64,000 nt of DNA from Mycolicibacterium flavescens (GTDB lineage: Bacteria; Actinomycetota; Actinomycetes; Mycobacteriales; Mycobacteriaceae): NCBI RefSeq assembly GCF_001722335.1, contig NZ_MIHA01000005.1, forward strand, positions 186,001-250,000. The letters run 5' to 3'. Under the pieces are notes generated by a model, which did no database searches, was not told where the DNA came from, and saw nothing but the letters and a program-made list of their open reading frames with translations. Within the stretch, counting starts at the first letter, position 1, and each line of letters begins with the position of its first letter. Shown here piece after piece: positions 44,176-52,694 of this stretch. Both the position numbers and the translations under genes were made by a program.

Positions 44176-44880
44176 TCAGGGCTCCAGCGTCAGCTGTCCG
44201 CCGAGGATGTCGCGGGCGACCTCGCTGCCGCTGCGCCCGCTCGAGTACGCGTGGGCGCGGAGCCGCGCCAGTGCGGCGGCCGGCTCGATCCCCAGCTGCG
44301 CGACGAGCATCCCGGTGGCCTGGCTGACGTCGGCACGCGAGACCGCGTGCAGGTCGGCCCAGGCGCTGCTGTCGGGGTTGGCGACGGCGGCCGCGAGATC
44401 GCTGTCGAGCAGGTCCAGCAGAGCGGCACCGGCGATCTCAGCGGCCACGACGGCACCCGCGTGATCGTCTCGGCTCAGCGGGCCGGGCCGGGCCCGGAAC
44501 AGGTCCAGTGCGCCGACCGATTCACCGCCGACCGCGACGGGCAGCGCGAACACCCCGCGGACGAAGAGGTCGACCATCGCCAACGCGTACATCGGCCACC
44601 GTCGCTCTTCGAGGTCGGCGAGGTCGTTGACCAGGATGTGCATCTGCTCGGTGACGGCGTCCAGACAGGGTCCTTCGCCGAGGCTGAACTGCATCTCGTC
44701 GTACCTGCGCGCCGCCGCGTCGCTGCACCCCAGCGTGCCGGTGTTCACGCCGTCGAAGACCAGCGAGATCGCTGCGGCGTCGACGTCGAACGCGCTCACG
44801 CACGCTTCACAGAGCCGGTCCGCGGCGGCCACCCCGTGTAGGCCGTCGACGGCCGACAGGAGCTGCTCGCGGATCACCAT
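44176..44880 (-). CDS. GAF-ANTAR regulator
   Basis: The product has 234 residues. ATG at 44880 is chosen, 2 bases after the upstream glycosyltransferase stop; a longer frame only shadows that gene. GAF part: AAAISLVFDGVNTG, SLGEGPCLDAV, GVFALPVAVGGESVGALDLF. ANTAR part: VSQATGMLVAQLGIEPAAALARLRAHAY. It belongs to the same class as the convergent gene at 43372 but is only distantly similar to it. Coupling to a glycosyltransferase gene suggests shared expression. Confidence 0.9.
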   Translation of the reverse strand: MVIREQLLSAVDGLHGVAAADRLCEACVSAFDVDAAAISLVFDGVNTGTLGCSDAAARRYDEMQFSLGEGPCLDAVTEQMHILVNDLADLEERRWPMYALAMVDLFVRGVFALPVAVGGESVGALDLFRARPGPLSRDDHAGAVVAAEIAGAALLDLLDSDLAAAVANPDSSAWADLHAVSRADVSQATGMLVAQLGIEPAAALARLRAHAYSSGRSGSEVARDILGGQLTLEP

Positions 44881-44882
44881 GA

Positions 44883-45959
44883 TCAGTCGGGCGCCGCCGA
44901 CGCCCCCGCCAGCTGCGCGACGAGCTCGTTCGCCAACCGCAGGTACTCCGCGGCCACCGCCGACCACGCCATGTCAGGTGCCAGCCGCCGCGCCTCGGCG
45001 GCCATCGCGCCCGAGAGCCGCGGCTGCGTCACGACCTGGCGTAACACCGCGGCGAGGCCATCTGCGTCGTCGTGGTCGACCACCGCGCCCGCGCCGTTGC
45101 TGAGCAGTTCCACCGCGTGCGGGAACGCCGTGGCCACGACCGGCCGACCGTGCGCGATCGCCTCGACGAGCACCGCGGACGCGGTCTGCTCGGTGGTGTC
45201 GTAGGGCAGTACGATCACCGCGGCCTGCTGCAGCAGCGTCGACAGCATCACCCCGTCGTAGTGGCGCGCGTCCAACGACACCGACCCGGTGACGCCGGTG
45301 CGGCGCGCCTGTTCGATCCGGGCGTCGCGGTAGCTGTCACCGTCGACGGCGAGCACCCGCGGATGGGTGGGTCCGGCGACCACGTACCGGGGCTGACCGG
45401 GAACGTCCTTCAGCGAGGCCATCGCGTCGATGACCCGTTCGACGCCGTCGCCGGGAGCGAGCCACCCCCAGGTCAGGATGGTGGGCCTGCTGGGCCGCTT
45501 CATCCGCATGGGACCGGGAATCGTGGCGCCGTAGGGGACGACGGCGATTCTGCCGCGGTCCACCGCGTACTCGCGGCTCAGGCACGCGTACGCGGCCCGC
45601 GACATGACGACGAGCCGGTCGGCCGCTGCGGCGATCGCGTGCACACTCGAGCGTTGTTGTGCGGTCGGGCTTTTCGGCACGGAATGCAGCACGGCGATCG
45701 ACGGCACGGATAAGCGGCCGACGTGGTCGGCGAGCTCACCGGACGCGGCATCGCAGTCGTGCTGGACGATCGCGACGTCGGCATGGCCGAGCAGCGAGGC
45801 GTCGACGACGCGGGTGTCCACATGCGCACGTTCCATCGCGCGCGACAGCCCGGCGCCGAACCGTGCCAGCGCACATGCGTCCGGGGTCGGTGTGTCGAGG
45901 ATGCTCAAGCGGCGAACGCGTTGCCGGGCAACGGGCTTGACGGCCTGGATCGTGGGCAT
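44883..45959 (-). CDS. GT4-family glycosyltransferase
   Basis: The product has 358 residues; ATG at 45959 is preferred to a TTG three codons upstream. GT-B fold: N-terminal Rossmann part (AIVQHDCDAASGEL, VLHSVPKSP), the second domain begins near TILTWGWLAPGDGVERVIDAM, and the sugar-nucleotide site is ASAVLVEAIAHGRPVVATAFPHAVELL, the E-x7-E-like region of GT4 enzymes. It probably transfers a hexose in glycan or glycolipid synthesis. The acceptor is unknown. Cotranscribed with the GAF-ANTAR gene. Confidence 0.9.
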   Translation of the reverse strand: MPTIQAVKPVARQRVRRLSILDTPTPDACALARFGAGLSRAMERAHVDTRVVDASLLGHADVAIVQHDCDAASGELADHVGRLSVPSIAVLHSVPKSPTAQQRSSVHAIAAAADRLVVMSRAAYACLSREYAVDRGRIAVVPYGATIPGPMRMKRPSRPTILTWGWLAPGDGVERVIDAMASLKDVPGQPRYVVAGPTHPRVLAVDGDSYRDARIEQARRTGVTGSVSLDARHYDGVMLSTLLQQAAVIVLPYDTTEQTASAVLVEAIAHGRPVVATAFPHAVELLSNGAGAVVDHDDADGLAAVLRQVVTQPRLSGAMAAEARRLAPDMAWSAVAAEYLRLANELVAQLAGASAAPD

Positions 45960-46170
45960 CGCGTTCAATGCTGTCCCAACTGAAGGTTGGTTTCCGGCGT
46001 GTCCGGCGTGAGCGGATGCTCGGCGAGATCAACGGATGTTCGGCTGATCATCTGCGGATTAGCTGGGTTTCCAACATCTGCGACGGTACACCCTCTTCAC
46101 TCCGACACCCGGGGTAGGGTCGTGGCATCGGGACCATTCAGGCCCCCACGATCTGATCAAGGGGCCAGCC

Positions 46171-46308
46171 GTGTCTGACAAGTCTCCTCGCCAGTCCATG
46201 ACCAAGAAATCGGGTAAGTCGCTCAAGGAGAAACGGGCCGATAAGCACGCGAAAGCCGCAGCCAAGCTGTCGGCCGTCGAGTCGACCATGGAGCGCAACA
46301 AGCGCTGA
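46171..46308 (+). CDS. small basic protein of 45 residues
   Basis: GTG at 46171 has AAGGGG 7 bases upstream. The reading is VSDKSPRQSMTKKSGKSLKE followed by KRADKHAKAAAKLSAVESTM and ERNKR, with 10 Lys and 4 Arg against 5 acidic residues and no hydrophobic core. I recall very similar short proteins in many mycobacteria, which supports it as a real gene. It is probably a helical nucleic-acid- or ribosome-associated protein; that is inference. It stops 4 bases from the convergent desaturase gene. A TAGGGT at 46115-46120 could be a -10. Confidence 0.75.
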   Translation: MSDKSPRQSMTKKSGKSLKEKRADKHAKAAAKLSAVESTMERNKR

Positions 46309-46312
46309 GGCG

Positions 46313-47446
46313 TCAGCCCGCCGCGAACTTGCGCTCCGACGCGGTTTCCGGCGCGTCGTCGCTCGTCGCGATCAAGAGGCTGTCGGGAAGCGCGAGTTTG
46401 TGGATCGTGCGCAGCGTCAGAAGGTACTGGCGCGCAAGCGGACCCGTCGTGTAGGGCAGGCCGTACTTGTCGCAGATCGCCCGCACCCGCACCGCGATCT
46501 CGGCGTAGCGGTTGCTCGGCAGGTCGGGAAACAGGTGGTGCTCGATCTGGTAGCACAGGTTGCCGCTCGAGAACGCCATCACCGGCCCGGCGTGAAAGTT
46601 GGCCGCGCCCAACATCTGACGGAGATACCACTCGGGGCGGGATTCTTCTTTGAGCACATCGGCGGTGAATTTCTCGGCGCCGTCGGGGAAGTGCCCGCAG
46701 AAGATCACCACGTACGCCCACAGGTTGCGCAGCAGGTTCGCGACGACGTTTGCGCCCAGGGTGCGCCGCCACCGTCGACCGGTCAGCGCCGGGACGACGA
46801 CGTAGTCCTTGACCGCCTGGCGGGCGATCTTGCCGACCAGCCGCCGCCGTTCGCGGGTGATGCGCTCGGTGTCACCCTCGGCCCGGTCGCGTTCGGAGTG
46901 CACCCCGTGCAGCGCGATACCCCACTCGAAGATCAATGCCAGCAACATATTTCGAACCGGCTGCAGCAGGTGTACCGGCTGCCAGGGGATGTCGCGCGAT
47001 ATCCGCATGATCCCGAAGCCGAGGTCGTCGTCGACTCCGACCACGTTGCTGAACACGTGGTGGCGGTAGTTGTGCGAGTACCGCCACTGCGCCGAGACCG
47101 CGACCATGTCCCACTCCCAGGTGCTGGAGTGGATCTCGGGATCGTTCATCCAGTCCCACTGACCGTGGCCGACGTTGTGCCCGATCTCCATGTTCTCGAC
47201 GCTTTTGGCGTAGGCCAGCGCCGCGGTGCCGGCGAGCCAGCCCGCCCTCGACCGGGTGCCGGCGATGAGCAGACGCGCGGCGACCTCGAGCGCACGCTGG
47301 AAGACGATCGTGCGCCGGATGTAGGCGGCGTCCTTCTCGCCCAGCGACTCCTCGATGTCGGCGCGGATGGCGTCCAACTCTGCGCCCATCGCCTCGATGT
47401 CGGCCTGGGTGAGATGGGTGTAGGCACCGATATCGGTGATTGCCAA
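46313..47446 (-). CDS. membrane fatty acid desaturase, DesA3-like
   Basis: The product has 377 residues from TTG at 47446 (reads as MAITDIGAYTHLTQADIE, which lines up with the start of DesA3 as I remember it; AGGGA lies upstream). Histidine boxes: GHNVGHGQWDW, HNYRHH and QIEHHLFP, which bind the di-iron centre. DesA3 (Rv3229c) makes oleoyl-CoA from stearoyl-CoA at the membrane. This copy is shorter at the C-terminus (DesA3 is about 427) and lacks the neighbouring reductase gene of the desA3 locus, so it is probably a paralogue with another substrate. Confidence 0.9.
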   Translation of the reverse strand: MAITDIGAYTHLTQADIEAMGAELDAIRADIEESLGEKDAAYIRRTIVFQRALEVAARLLIAGTRSRAGWLAGTAALAYAKSVENMEIGHNVGHGQWDWMNDPEIHSSTWEWDMVAVSAQWRYSHNYRHHVFSNVVGVDDDLGFGIMRISRDIPWQPVHLLQPVRNMLLALIFEWGIALHGVHSERDRAEGDTERITRERRRLVGKIARQAVKDYVVVPALTGRRWRRTLGANVVANLLRNLWAYVVIFCGHFPDGAEKFTADVLKEESRPEWYLRQMLGAANFHAGPVMAFSSGNLCYQIEHHLFPDLPSNRYAEIAVRVRAICDKYGLPYTTGPLARQYLLTLRTIHKLALPDSLLIATSDDAPETASERKFAAG

Positions 47447-47597
47447 TGGATTCCCTGTGTCGTCGCGCGGATGGTGCGGGTGGGGCTTGTGTGCAAACCG
47501 GGTAGGGCGGACCACCGGCCGAAAATGACGGCAGCGCTCGGCGTACCACCACTGTAATGAGGTACCGCGCCGGTGTCGATGTGGCGGACGGACCTGT

Positions 47598-48401
47598 TCA
47601 GCCGATCGACACCAGTTCGTCGACCGAGTCACCGGGTAGCTCACCGTCGACGACCGCGGTCACCGCCAGCTTGTCCAGCGCGATGGTGCCGCTGTGGTTG
47701 GACAGGAACGCGGTGTCGGCGGCGTCGCGTCCGGTGGCGATGCGCACCAGCGACGAGCGCGGCGCCAGCAGGGTGCCGTCGACCACCCGCCACTGGCCCT
47801 CGACGAATGCCTCGACCACCGCATGGAAATCCATCGGATACAGGCCCGGGGCGTACACCGACACCATCCGGGCGGGCACGGTGACCGCGCGCAGCAGCGC
47901 GACCACCAGATGGGCGAAGTCGCGGCACACGCCCGCACCGGAGAGCAGGGTGTCGACCGCCCCGTCGATCGGATCACTGGACCCGGGCACGTAGTTGAGC
48001 CGCGTGCCGACCCAGGACGACACCCGCTCCAACAGCGTGGCGGAGTCGGCGAAGATGCCGAATTCCGTTGCGGCGAAACCGTAGAACTTGTCGGCTTCGG
48101 CGTAGCGGCTGGGCCGCAGGTAGGCGAGCAGGTCGTATGCGGTGACCGGCGGCGGCTCGGCCCGGCCGAGGATCGTCGCGGTGTACTGGACCGACAGTGT
48201 GCCGCCACCGGCGGGCAGCGTGTGGATGCGGGTGCCGTGCGGACCGGCGATCTCGACGGGCTCGACCTGTTGGCCGTTCAGGGCGACCGACAGCTGTTCG
48301 GTGACCTCGACGCCGGGCTGCTGCGCGACCGCGATCTGCAGTTCCAGGTGCGTCGGCTCGGTGATCTCGACCTGCAGCTCGACGCCGACCTCTCGTCTCA
48401 T
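47598..48401 (-). CDS. transglutaminase-like (papain-fold) protein
   Basis: The product has 267 residues. A beta-rich N-terminal part (1-95) is followed by a transglutaminase-like domain with the catalytic triad in order: Cys in GAGVCRDFAHL, His in MDFHAVVEAF and Asp in VVDGT. Such bacterial proteins are mostly peptidases or amidases. No signal peptide. It is 10 bases after the DUF5994 gene, in the same direction. Confidence 0.9.
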   Translation of the reverse strand: MRREVGVELQVEITEPTHLELQIAVAQQPGVEVTEQLSVALNGQQVEPVEIAGPHGTRIHTLPAGGGTLSVQYTATILGRAEPPPVTAYDLLAYLRPSRYAEADKFYGFAATEFGIFADSATLLERVSSWVGTRLNYVPGSSDPIDGAVDTLLSGAGVCRDFAHLVVALLRAVTVPARMVSVYAPGLYPMDFHAVVEAFVEGQWRVVDGTLLAPRSSLVRIATGRDAADTAFLSNHSGTIALDKLAVTAVVDGELPGDSVDELVSIG

Positions 48402-48411
48402 CGTTGGAGGA

Positions 48412-48873
48412 TCAGCTGCCTGTCGACAGCAGCGAGTCGACGGTCGAGGTGTTGTCGGGGGCGGCCGCGGCCATCGTGATGGCGTGTGCGAGGTCGGCGT
48501 CGGTGCGCGACGGCACCACGAGCAGAAGCAACTGGTTGCCCAGGTTGTCGAGGACGCCGATCGTGTTGGCCGGCTGCCGCTGATATCCGTCGAGTTTGAC
48601 GAAGCGCTCGTTGACCAGCATCTTTCGTGGCGCTTCGGTCCACTCGTTGAGGTTGTAGGTCACCCGGGCCACCCCGCCGAGGCGGATTGACAGGACGCTC
48701 AGCAGATCGGGCAGCTCGACAGGCAGATCCTCGCTGTGCGGCCACCACGCGCCGTCGACGTGCCCGTTGGCGGGCGCTTTGCGCTTGAGCCGAAGCCGCG
48801 GGGTGTTGTCCGGCCCGTCGTGGGGGCCGTCGTGGCGGTGCCCGGAGTCGGTGGAAGTTTGTTGTCGTGCCAT
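48412..48873 (-). CDS. DUF5994-family protein
   Basis: The product has 153 residues. The family marks are PRLRLKRK at the start, then HVDGAWWPHSEDLPVELPDLL and a hydrophobic LLLLVVPSRTD strand. Function unknown. A second member at 49477-49956 lies on the other side of cspA with the opposite orientation. It is the first gene of a two-gene operon with the transglutaminase-like gene. Confidence 0.85.
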   Translation of the reverse strand: MARQQTSTDSGHRHDGPHDGPDNTPRLRLKRKAPANGHVDGAWWPHSEDLPVELPDLLSVLSIRLGGVARVTYNLNEWTEAPRKMLVNERFVKLDGYQRQPANTIGVLDNLGNQLLLLVVPSRTDADLAHAITMAAAAPDNTSTVDSLLSTGS

Positions 48874-49039
48874 GGGGTTGATCCCGCCTGAGCCGACGCG
48901 CGGCTCATCAATCGAATCGGCGACGACACGATCCCAGATGGCCGTATACGAGGAGCCGCCGATACGTCCAGCCTACGGCACAGATCACCGGACGGCATTT
49001 CCGTTACGGCGCTTCTGAATACGTACCCGCAAAACGAAA

Positions 49040-49071
49040 TGTGGGCCGGTGGGTAAACCCACCAGCCCACA
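49040..49071 (-). terminator. intrinsic terminator of cspA
   Basis: Arms of 15 bp (49040-49054 and 49057-49071, TGTGGGCCGGTGGGT) with one mismatch close a 2-base central loop. On the minus strand a T-rich stretch (TTTCGTTTT) follows. It starts 15 bases after the cspA stop. Confidence 0.85.
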
Positions 49072-49086
49072 AATGTTCGATCGTGA

Positions 49087-49290
49087 CTAGACGGCGCTTA
49101 CGCCGACTGCCTGAGGTCCTTTAGCGCCCTGTTCAATCGTGAACTCGACGCGCTGGTTCTCCTCCAACGAGCGGAAACCGCCACCCTGAATCTCGGAGTA
49201 GTGGACGAAAACGTCCTTGTCGCCGCCGTCAGGAGCGATGAAGCCGAAGCCCTTTTCGCCGTTGAACCACTTCACAGTTCCCTGTGCCAT
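49087..49290 (-). CDS. cspA: cold shock protein CspA
   Basis: The product has 67 residues, the full length of a single cold-shock domain. RNP-1 is KGFGFIAP and RNP-2 is DVFVHYSEI; the start is [14 protein letters not shown]. It binds single-stranded RNA and DNA and melts RNA structure. A leader of up to 186 bases lies between it and the divergent DUF5994 gene, and a strong terminator follows. Confidence 0.97.
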   Translation of the reverse strand: MAQGTVKWFNGEKGFGFIAPDGGDKDVFVHYSEIQGGGFRSLEENQRVEFTIEQGAKGPQAVGVSAV

Positions 49291-49476
49291 ACTTTTCCAA
49301 CTTCTTTCATCTTGACTGGATGTCGAAGAACATCCCGTTGAAGGCTAGCACGGCCGGCCGGAAATGCCGGTGTAGTGTCAGCAATGAACCGTTTCGTTTG
49401 TCGAGGTGTTCCCGCCCCGGCAGGGCTGACCTGATCACCGAGCGATCCGATTCGTCTTGCAACGAAGGAAATTTCA

Positions 49477-49956
49477 GTGAAACAGGCGACCCAGCGGCGT
49501 AGCGCCAGTCCGATCCGGCTCACCATGGTCAGCGCTCCGGGCGAGGGCCTGGACGGTGCCTGGTGGCCGCGGACCCCGTCGATCGCCCGCGAACTCCCCC
49601 AGCTGATCGACGCGCTGCGCGCCTCGCTGGGACAGGTCGTCGACATCAACATCAACTGGTCGTCGGCCAACGCCGTTCCCGATCTCGACATGCTGACCCG
49701 CCGCGGTATCGGCGCGCTTCCCGGGTGGAAGGACCGCCCGCAGCGGGTGATGTGTGTGGTCGGTGAGGAGGCGCGGGCCAAGCTGTTGGTCGTGCCGTGC
49801 CACACCACCCCGGCGCTGGCGGTGATGGTGCTGCGGCATGCCGCCGGCCTGCCCGTCGACAGCCGCCACTACGACTCGGCGCGCTATCTGGCGGCGTTCG
49901 ACATCGTGGAGGCCGCCCGCGCGGTCTGCGCCGGCCAACCCGAGCCCACCAGCTAA
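49477..49956 (+). CDS. DUF5994-family protein
   Basis: The product has 159 residues; the GTG is preceded by GAAGGAAA at good distance. It shows the same pattern as the protein at 48412: SPIRLTMVSAPGEGLDGAWW, then PRTPSIARELPQLIDALRA, and a late AKLLVVPCHTTPALAVMVL strand. Function unknown. It shares the promoter region with cspA. Confidence 0.85.
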   Translation: MKQATQRRSASPIRLTMVSAPGEGLDGAWWPRTPSIARELPQLIDALRASLGQVVDININWSSANAVPDLDMLTRRGIGALPGWKDRPQRVMCVVGEEARAKLLVVPCHTTPALAVMVLRHAAGLPVDSRHYDSARYLAAFDIVEAARAVCAGQPEPTS

Positions 49957-50071
49957 CCCCCAGTCGGGGCCGCGAGCGTGCGCCGCGGTGTTTCCACCGC
50001 TTGTGCACGCGCTTCGAATCGCGCTGAACCTAACCGGTGACGCCGCCGCGATCGCCGGGCAGCCTTTCCGG

Positions 50072-51523
50072 GTGACTCGTGTGATCCGCTTCAACGCCTT
50101 CGACATGAACTGCGTCGCCCATCAGTCCCCCGGTCTGTGGAAGCACCCGGACGACCAGTCGTGGCGCTATAAGGACCTGGAGTACTGGACCGAACTGGCC
50201 AAGCTGCTCGAGCGCGGCCGCTTCGACGGGCTGTTCATCGCCGACGTGCTCGGCACCTACGACGTCTACGGCGCCGGCGACGAAGCCGCCATCCGCCAGG
50301 CCGCCCAGATCCCGGTCAACGATCCGATGCTGCTGGTGTCGGCGATGGCGCTGGTGACCGAACACCTCGGCTTCGGCGTCACCACCGGCACCGGCTTCGA
50401 GCACCCGTACCCGTTCGCCCGCCGGATGTCGACGCTCGACCACCTCACCAAGGGCCGCATCGGCTGGAACGTCGTCACCGGATACCTGCCCGCCGCGGCA
50501 CGCAACATGGGCCAGACCGACCAGCCCGCACACGACGCCCGCTACGACCACGCCGACGAGTACCTCGAGGTGCTCTACAAGCTGTGGGAGGGGTCGTGGG
50601 AGGACGACGCCGTCGTGCGCGACGCCGCCGGCGGGGTGTTCACCGATCCGGCCAAGGTGCACCACATCGGCCACCAGGGAACGCATTTCAGCGTGCCGGG
50701 TGTACACCTGTCCGAGCCGTCGCCGCAGCGCACCCCGGTCATCTACCAGGCCGGCTCGTCCCCGCGCGGTGTGCGGTTCGCCGCCGAGAGCGCCGAGGCG
50801 ATCTTCACCGCGTCGCCGACGAAAGCCATTCTGCGCCAGACGGTCAGCACCATCCGCCAGGAACTCGAGATCGCCGGCCGTGACCCGTATTCGGTGAAGA
50901 TCTTCAACCTCTCGACGATCGTCACCGCCGCCACCGACGAGGAGGCGCACGCCAGGCTCGCCGAGTACCTGTCCTACGGCGATCCCGAGGGCGCGTTGAC
51001 GTTCATGTCCGGGTGGATGGGTGTCGACCTGTCGCGCTACGGGCTCGACGAACCGGTCGGCAACGTCGACTCGAATGCGATCCTGTCGGCGGTCAAGGCC
51101 TTCCAGTCCGCCGATCCCGACGGGCGCGAATGGGCGGTGCGGGACATCGCCGAGTGGGGCAAGATCGGCGGGATGGGCCCGCGGTTCGTGGGTTCCGGTG
51201 TCAGCGTGGCGGATTCGCTGCAGGAGTGGGTCGAGGAGACCGACGTCGACGGTTTCAACCTGGCGTACGCGATCACACCGGGTTCGTTCGCCGAGTTCGT
51301 CGACCATGTCGTGCCGGTGCTGACCGAGCGCGGCGCCTACCAGTCGTCGTACACGCCGGGCACGTTGCGCCACAAGCTGCTCGGCAACGGCGACCGCCTA
51401 CCCGAGGACCACCGCGGTTCCGGCTATCGGGTCGGCGGGCATCGCTCGACGATCATCGACCGGCCATCCACGGTGCCGTCGTCCTCGGCATCGACCGCTT
51501 CGCAGCCGACCGGAGGGCGCTGA
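50072..51523 (+). CDS. DszA/NtaA-family FMNH2-dependent monooxygenase
   Basis: The product has 483 residues from GTG at 50072; a GTG three codons later is possible. It is a luciferase-like TIM barrel of the NtaA/SnaA/DszA group: ERGRFDGLFIADVLG, VTEHLGFGVTTGTGFEHPYPFARRM (in parts), GRIGWNVVTGYLPAAARN, VIYQAGSSPRGVRFAAE. These enzymes use reduced flavin from a separate reductase to cleave sulfones, chelates or similar compounds. Being followed by ssuD and an SfnB-like gene, a C-S bond-cleaving role is likely. No flavin reductase is in the window. Confidence 0.92.
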   Translation: MTRVIRFNAFDMNCVAHQSPGLWKHPDDQSWRYKDLEYWTELAKLLERGRFDGLFIADVLGTYDVYGAGDEAAIRQAAQIPVNDPMLLVSAMALVTEHLGFGVTTGTGFEHPYPFARRMSTLDHLTKGRIGWNVVTGYLPAAARNMGQTDQPAHDARYDHADEYLEVLYKLWEGSWEDDAVVRDAAGGVFTDPAKVHHIGHQGTHFSVPGVHLSEPSPQRTPVIYQAGSSPRGVRFAAESAEAIFTASPTKAILRQTVSTIRQELEIAGRDPYSVKIFNLSTIVTAATDEEAHARLAEYLSYGDPEGALTFMSGWMGVDLSRYGLDEPVGNVDSNAILSAVKAFQSADPDGREWAVRDIAEWGKIGGMGPRFVGSGVSVADSLQEWVEETDVDGFNLAYAITPGSFAEFVDHVVPVLTERGAYQSSYTPGTLRHKLLGNGDRLPEDHRGSGYRVGGHRSTIIDRPSTVPSSSASTASQPTGGR

Positions 51524-51524
51524 C

Positions 51525-52694
51525 ATGACGATCCAACTGCACTGGTTCCTGCCCACGTACGGCGACAGCCGGCTCATCGTCGGCGGCGGTCACGGAACGC
51601 CGATCGGCGCCGCACACGGTGACCGCGACGCGTCGATCGACTACCTCGGTTCGATCGTGCGCGCCGCCGAGAGCTTCGGGTTCACCGGGGCGCTGATCCC
51701 GACCGGCGCCTGGTGCGAGGATGCGTTCATCACCGCCGCGCTGTTGGCCCGCGAGACAACGTCGTTGGCGTTCCTCGTCGCCTTCCGTCCCGGTCTGGTC
51801 AGCCCGACGCTGTCGGCGCAGATGGCCGCGACGTTCGCGCGGCACGCGCCGGGCCGCATCCTGCTCAACGTGGTGGTCGGCGGTGAGGCGCACGAGCAGC
51901 GCGCGTTCGGCGACCACCTCGACAAGGACGGCCGCTACCACCGCTGCGACGAGTTCCTCGAGGTGGTCCGCCGGCTGTGGGCCGGCGAGAAGGTGACGGT
52001 GAACGGCGAGCACATCAGCGTCGAGGACGCCACGATTCCGACGCTGCCGAACCCGGTGCCGCCGTTGTACTTCGGCGGCAGCTCGGCGGCCGCGGGTCCG
52101 GTCGCGGCCCGGCACGCCGACGTGTACCTGACGTGGGGTGAGCCGCCGGCCGCGGTGCGCGAGAAGATCGACTGGATCCGGGGTCTTGCCGCCGAACAGG
52201 GCCGCGAGGTGCGGTTCGGCATTCGCCTGCACACGATTTCGCGTGACACCGCCGACGAGGCGTGGGCGCAGGCCGACAAACTGGTCGCCGCCTTGGACGA
52301 CGAGACGGTCGCCAACGCGCAGAAGGGCCTGCACCGCAGCCAGTCCGAGGGGCAGAAGCGGATGCTGGCGCTGCACGAGCAGGCCCGCAGCGACGGCAGC
52401 TGGCACGACGCCCGGTCCCTGGAGATCGCGCCGAACCTGTGGGCCGGTGTCGGACTGGTCCGCGGCGGCGCAGGCACGGCGCTGGTCGGCAGCCACGCCG
52501 ACGTCGCCGAACGCATCGCGGAGTACGCCGACATCGGCATCGACGAGTTCATCTTCTCGGGCTACCCGCACCTGGAGGAGCTCTACTGGTTCGGCGAGGG
52601 AGTCGTGCCGATCCTGCGCGAACGCGGCCTGTACAAGGGTGCGGCGACGACGGCCACTCCGGCGTCGATCCCGTTCGTGAGCGGCTCGCGGTGA
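51525..52694 (+). CDS. ssuD: FMNH2-dependent alkanesulfonate monooxygenase, SsuD-like
   Basis: The product has 389 residues, and GGAGGGC precedes the ATG at 51525. SsuD marks are LHWFLPTYGDSR, the IPTGAWCEDAFI loop, LAFLVAFRPGLVSPTLSAQ and NVVVGGEAHEQRAFGD. SsuD releases sulfite from alkanesulfonates with FMNH2 and O2. The gene starts 2 bases after the DszA-like stop and overlaps the next gene by 4 bases. No SsuABC transporter or SsuE is beside it; the MetNIQ-type importer of the same locus may supply the substrate. Confidence 0.93.
   Translation: MTIQLHWFLPTYGDSRLIVGGGHGTPIGAAHGDRDASIDYLGSIVRAAESFGFTGALIPTGAWCEDAFITAALLARETTSLAFLVAFRPGLVSPTLSAQMAATFARHAPGRILLNVVVGGEAHEQRAFGDHLDKDGRYHRCDEFLEVVRRLWAGEKVTVNGEHISVEDATIPTLPNPVPPLYFGGSSAAAGPVAARHADVYLTWGEPPAAVREKIDWIRGLAAEQGREVRFGIRLHTISRDTADEAWAQADKLVAALDDETVANAQKGLHRSQSEGQKRMLALHEQARSDGSWHDARSLEIAPNLWAGVGLVRGGAGTALVGSHADVAERIAEYADIGIDEFIFSGYPHLEELYWFGEGVVPILRERGLYKGAATTATPASIPFVSGSR

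Noticed and set aside
49291..49476. Cold-shock riboswitch-like leader of cspA
   Set aside because: The region is long enough, but no convincing conserved structure could be read by eye.
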